From: Basidiobolus ranarum
Taxonomy: Eukaryota > Basidiobolomycota > Basidiobolomycetes > Basidiobolales
Reading direction: 5' to 3'
NCBI GenBank assembly: GCA_040143965.1
Contig: JASJQH010000168.1
Location: 1 to 23,347 of the forward strand
DNA: 23,347 nucleotides
The translations under genes and the position numbers were made by a program. Positions within the stretch are counted from its first letter, which is position 1; every line of letters begins with the position of its first letter. Below are positions 20,051-23,347 of the stretch, in pieces. Under the pieces are notes generated by a model. It worked only from the letters and a program-made list of their open reading frames with translations, searched no databases and was not told the origin of the DNA.

Positions 20051-20078
20051 ACTCCCTCCCTGTGCTCTTCTTTTCTCA
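20051..20078 (+). promoter_or_regulatory. CT-rich tract upstream of dynactin p50
   Basis: A pyrimidine-rich run about 40-70 bases before the dynamitin ATG, similar in position and composition to the tracts ahead of RPL35 and the Ca2+-ATPase. Likely initiator or 5' UTR sequence; function inferred. Confidence 0.4.
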
Positions 20079-20119
20079 GTCAAGTCTCAATATTTCGCAT
20101 ATCTCCAGAGTGAAACAAG

Positions 20120-21743
20120 ATGCTTTCTAGAAAATATGCCACACTGCCAGATCTTGTACCTTTCTCTAGGAATATACTACTTTATTCTAGCTTCATCTAA
20201 ATGGACTTTAACTTTAGGATACTCATCCGGATGTTTACGAAACACCTGATCCCATTCCACTTTTACTTCAAGAAAAAACCGTAAGACTTTGGATTATGAG
20301 ATGAAAATGAAGTATACTTATTTTTATCTAACCCCTTTTGTAAGATAAACGAAAATGATAGCAAAGTTGAGGAAGCACAAGCTTCTACTGAAGGTAACTT
20401 TCATGAAGTACTACAGTTTAAAGTGCTTACGTCCCAACTAATTGTCACATCTCATCAGAACCCCCTAAAAGCTTAAGTCGACAAAAGCGTGCCATGTATA
20501 GGAATTATCTAAATAGTAGTGATAATTCCGAACTTGAAATATTACCCACACATCCTCTGTTAGAAGAGACTCTTCCTCAACGACACGAAAGACTTTTATT
20601 GGAGATCCAAGAGTTAAAGGATGAAATTCAAGTGAGAAATTTTTACTTTACTTATTGTTACGATGGTTTCGACGAACTAAAATCCCAATATTTAGAATGG
20701 TGATAAAGAGCCCAACCCTACGATAATCTCCCAAGTGACCCAACTTCAGAGTAACTTGAGTCAACTCACTGATAGATTGAAGAAAAATATCGCTGAAAAA
20801 GAAGCAAGCACCCTAATCAACCAGCTCAAATCCTTTTCTCTCGAGAATTCTCAAGAGACCCAGAATTCTCAGGTTTGTTAACTTTTATTGATGATCCTAG
20901 TTCACTAATTAAACTATACATAAAGAAGCCTAAAGTCGCTAAGAAGCAAGTGGAAGTTGACCCGGTGGCTCTAACAGCTACCATCGAAAAGCGCATTTCT
21001 GCTTTGGAAAAACTTATTGGGACTAGCTCCTCACAAGCATTTAAAGAATCGGTTCGCATATATACCCTTGATTTGTGATTTTCATCCAACATACTGATCA
21101 GGCTTTTACCTTCAGGAAATCTCCACTACCTCCACGGGACTCGTCGCCACAGTTTCTCAACTAGAAGAGCAGTTAGAGCAATTGGTTCAGCAACGACAAA
21201 CTGATCCAACTTCTCGTCGTATTAAAAGTATAGTAAATGAACTCGATGGTCTAATCAAACTTCGGAATAAAGATGAAAACCAACTTGCTAATAAGGAATT
21301 GGAGAGCAGGGTATACATGAATCTTTACCTTACGTATCATAACAGCACTTGTAACTAATATTCTTTTTATTAGATTGGTTTCTTATTCGATGCGGTTGAA
21401 ACTTTTGACCCAGTTATCGTTCTTACTCAGCCTCTTCTGAATCGTCTCAAGGAACTTCAATCACTTCATAATGAGGCTTCTATCTTTGACGAGTCGATCA
21501 AGATGGTAACTTCAGAGCAACAGAAGATTGAGCAAAAAGGCCAAGACCTTGAGAATACATGCAAACAGGTATGATAATCATTTAATCTTCTCCAAGAAGA
21601 AACATAATTCTAAACAGTATCTTCATTGTTCTCAGCTGGAAATCAACCTTCAGGACAACACAGCGTCAATACAAAGAAATGTCGAAAAATTAGATAAGAG
21701 ATTGACGAGCCTGGTAGAGCAAGTGAATGGGCTAAGCCATTAA
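20120..21743 (+). CDS. DCTN2: Dynactin subunit 2 (dynamitin, p50)
   Basis: Shoulder subunit of dynactin, the dynein cofactor that drives minus-end transport along microtubules and nuclear migration in hyphae. Nine exons: 20120-20155, 20218-20280, 20345-20393, 20459-20631, 20696-20872, 20926-21051, 21116-21310, 21374-21568 and 21636-21743; introns 53-67 nt; 373 residues, near the family's usual 380-410. The N-terminus has the family hallmark KYATLPDLDTHPDVYETPD (residues 5-23), needed in the family for attachment to the Arp1 filament. The rest is charged and heptad-rich: ERLLLEIQELKDEI, the VDPVALTATIEKRISALEKLIG segment, LVATVSQLEEQLEQL, VLTQPLLNRLKELQSLHNEA and a C-terminal coiled coil. The start is the ATG at 20120; the first exon carries only 12 codons and was assigned from the conserved N-terminus. 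No membrane or signal segment. Downstream AATAAA at 21890. Confidence 0.9.
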
Positions 21744-21889
21744 CGTGGATTACAATTGTTTTGATTTTGTGGATGGTCATACCCTGCTTGTTGTTTGCAT
21801 CCCATATTGAAGCCTTTTTAAGAATATGTTCCTAATCTTATGGCGACATATCTATCGATCACCCTTACTTATATTATTTCTACTCTTAT

Positions 21890-21895
21890 AATAAA
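21890..21895 (+). terminator. Likely polyadenylation signal of dynactin p50
   Basis: AATAAA about 147 bases downstream of the dynamitin stop codon on the same strand. Canonical hexamer; use is inferred. Confidence 0.4.
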
Positions 21896-21997
21896 TCCTT
21901 TATTCCATCCGATTAGCTACATACCTCGTTGATCTGGCATAAAGCAACGGTATACAATACGAATGAATAGTATGCAACCAGTCTACACTTTGTTTTA

Positions 21998-22130
21998 GGT
22001 AGCCTACCTACTGTCGAAGTGGAGTTAAAGGCATTAGCAAGGCAGCAGCTGATAGTCCGGATTTAACCGTTCCCTTCAAATCGATGCTACATCTTTTCAA
22101 ACTCGTCTCAACAAGGTTTCGGTAATATCC
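21998..22130 (+). pseudogene. Degraded coding-like fragment, family unknown
   Basis: Right after a TTTTAG that looks like a splice acceptor, about 130 bases read as protein-like sequence, but the plausible reading moves between all three + frames: first LPTVEVELKALAR, then ADSPDLTVPFK, then IDATSFQTRLNKVS. Each piece has coding-like composition, and no single frame stays open through all of it. It looks like one exon of an old gene copy that has decayed. I do not recognise the family. Chance is possible at this length. Confidence 0.3.
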
Positions 22131-22513
22131 TCTAAATGTGTTGATTCCAAGATTCTAGGAAAGTCACTTTCTGGATAGCATTCATTAGTAGTTTAGACAC
22201 TTGATTATCATACACTTGATAAAAATTCGCATCCATTTGAGTGCACACTAGTGGCTTATTATTTAGTTCTTGTACTTACCAAATTTATATGCAAGCTTTA
22301 TTGCAATAGATAGGATGTGATGCTTTTGCTAGATATTAAATAGATTATGCTCTGGTAATAAGGCTAGAGTAGGATAAAAAAGGTCGGAAATACTGAAGAA
22401 AAAGCAAATATTAAATAATGTCATATATTACAACCTCAAGAGTGATTTATGCACTAGGAAATAGTTGGATTCTATAAAGACTCTGAAGAGCAGGAAACTA
22501 ACTGAATTGGTGG

Positions 22514-23347
22514 TCAATAATGAGCTTTGGGTTCTTCATTGTAATGTGGTGTTGTAGAATATGGATTCTCCGCTGGCGTAGCGGTCTCCGCTAAATCTTC
22601 TTCATTAAGTCTCTTTTGCTCAGCTAGGACTTCATTGGGATCCGTATCGACTCCTTGGCGGGTACCCCAAGCGGTGACATGCAACGTGAACAAAGAGTAT
22701 ATCTTCATAATAGAGAAGTAATATCCGAAGACCAACCATGCTGGCACATAAATAATATCTTGGGGACGACGCCAAAAATGTGGCATGAGCTTGATGATAC
22801 GGGTACAGAGCAGCCAGACAATATACGAAACAATTACATTCCAAATTGGTAAATGGAAAGCGTTGGGGCTAGGTGGTGCACCAGGAATACGGTTAGGGTT
22901 TGTACTTTGCATCAAATCCTGAGGGTTTCGCGGGTTAACTGACTTGAAGCATATATAAGCGACTAGTATAGGCCCAGCTAAGAGGGTGATGGGGTTAAAG
23001 AATTTGTCAAGCATAGTGAATGCTACGTATGGATATCTATGCCAAATCACCCTCTCAGTAATAAGAGAACGGATATCAGAACGCCAGGTATTGCGAGTCC
23101 AACGGAGCACTTGCTTAAGAAATCGCCAGTTGTTTTTGAAAGTGGATAGAAGTTCAGTCTCGGGGCATGCTTGAATGTATGTATTCCATCCGTATTTTAC
23201 TACCCAGCGCGTTAAAAACTTGTCGTCGCCAGAATTAAGTTGATATTTGCCCAGCCAGAAGTCATTGGTAAAATTGTGAATGAAGGCAGGGTCTTTCAAG
23301 ATACACGTCCTATAGCAGGCAGTACGACCTGAAAGACAACATACGCC
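22514..23347 (-). CDS. GT2 polysaccharide synthase, Cps1/hyaluronan-synthase-like (C-terminal part)
   Basis: Membrane glycosyltransferase of family 2 that would polymerise and export a surface polysaccharide; in Cryptococcus the related Cps1 makes a capsule- and wall-associated glycan. The window edge cuts off the N-terminal part, so only 277 residues are present, without an intron. Seen in order: CLSGRTACYR, matching the acceptor-side SGR motif; LNSGDDKFLTRW, the GDD-like motif with the presumed catalytic Asp; KQVLRWTRNTWRSD, containing the processive-synthase QxxRW signature; then several hydrophobic segments (NPITLLAGPILVAYICF, WNVIVSYIVWLLCTRII, PAWLVFGYYFSIMKIY) and a hydrophilic C-terminal tail of about 45 residues ending in a TGA at 22514-22516. 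The frame is open to the edge. The donor-binding region lies outside, so the sugar cannot be judged. Family confident. Confidence 0.88.
   Translation of the reverse strand, partial: GVCCLSGRTACYRTCILKDPAFIHNFTNDFWLGKYQLNSGDDKFLTRWVVKYGWNTYIQACPETELLSTFKNNWRFLKQVLRWTRNTWRSDIRSLITERVIWHRYPYVAFTMLDKFFNPITLLAGPILVAYICFKSVNPRNPQDLMQSTNPNRIPGAPPSPNAFHLPIWNVIVSYIVWLLCTRIIKLMPHFWRRPQDIIYVPAWLVFGYYFSIMKIYSLFTLHVTAWGTRQGVDTDPNEVLAEQKRLNEEDLAETATPAENPYSTTPHYNEEPKAHY

Larger units (their letters stand above)
21744..22513. other. Convergent 3' spacer with coding-like scrap
   Basis: About 770 bases between dynactin p50 (rightward) and the GT2 gene (leftward), both ending here. It should hold both 3' UTRs; AATAAA on the + strand lies at 21890-21895. 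A patch near 21998-22130 looks like degraded coding sequence and is listed separately. The rest is AT-rich without a frame. Confidence 0.4.

Overview
The window looks like nuclear DNA from an early-diverging filamentous fungus (a Mucoromycota- or Zoopagomycota-like genome, inferred from gene families and intron style; I cannot name the genus). Reasons: eight protein-coding genes, six of them split by short introns (mostly 53-67 nt, GT-AG, usually with a CTAA/CTNAC-like branch site); a transmembrane ADAM protease; a gluconeogenesis-type Zn2Cys6/PAS regulator; a fungal GT2 polysaccharide synthase; and dynactin p50. I saw no rRNA, tRNA, CRISPR or intact mobile element.

Layout, left to right. 1-500: flank, perhaps the tail of a gene lying outside. 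501-1145 (-): ribosomal protein uL29/RPL35 with an ATG-only first exon. 1599-4984 (-): PMC1-type Ca2+-ATPase, five exons. 4985-9462: a 4.5-kb stretch with no recognisable gene, only coding-like scraps. 9463-12356 (+): ADAM-type membrane metalloprotease, eight exons. 13159-14732 (-): oxysterol-binding-protein-related lipid transfer protein, seven exons, one a likely GC-AG intron. 15676-16266 (-): mitochondrial DUF1279/FAM210-like protein, one exon. 17635-19494 (+): ERT1/AcuK-like transcription factor, ten exons. 20120-21743 (+): dynactin subunit 2 (dynamitin), nine exons. 22514 to the right edge (-): C-terminal part of a GT2 glycosyltransferase of the Cps1/hyaluronan-synthase-like kind.

These are mostly core cell-biology genes: translation, calcium pumping, lipid transfer, mitochondrial membrane, carbon-source regulation, dynein cargo transport and cell-surface polysaccharide. 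They do not form an obvious pathway cluster. Exon structures were built by hand from splice signals, frame continuity and family conservation; in every multi-exon gene the exon lengths sum to a whole number of codons. The best leads are the symmetric micro-exons of the transcription factor (skipping one would remove half of its zinc cluster), an ADAM intron whose retention would append a hydrophobic tail to the prodomain, the GC-AG intron, and three coding-like scraps in intergenic DNA. I found no convincing evidence for an entirely new system.
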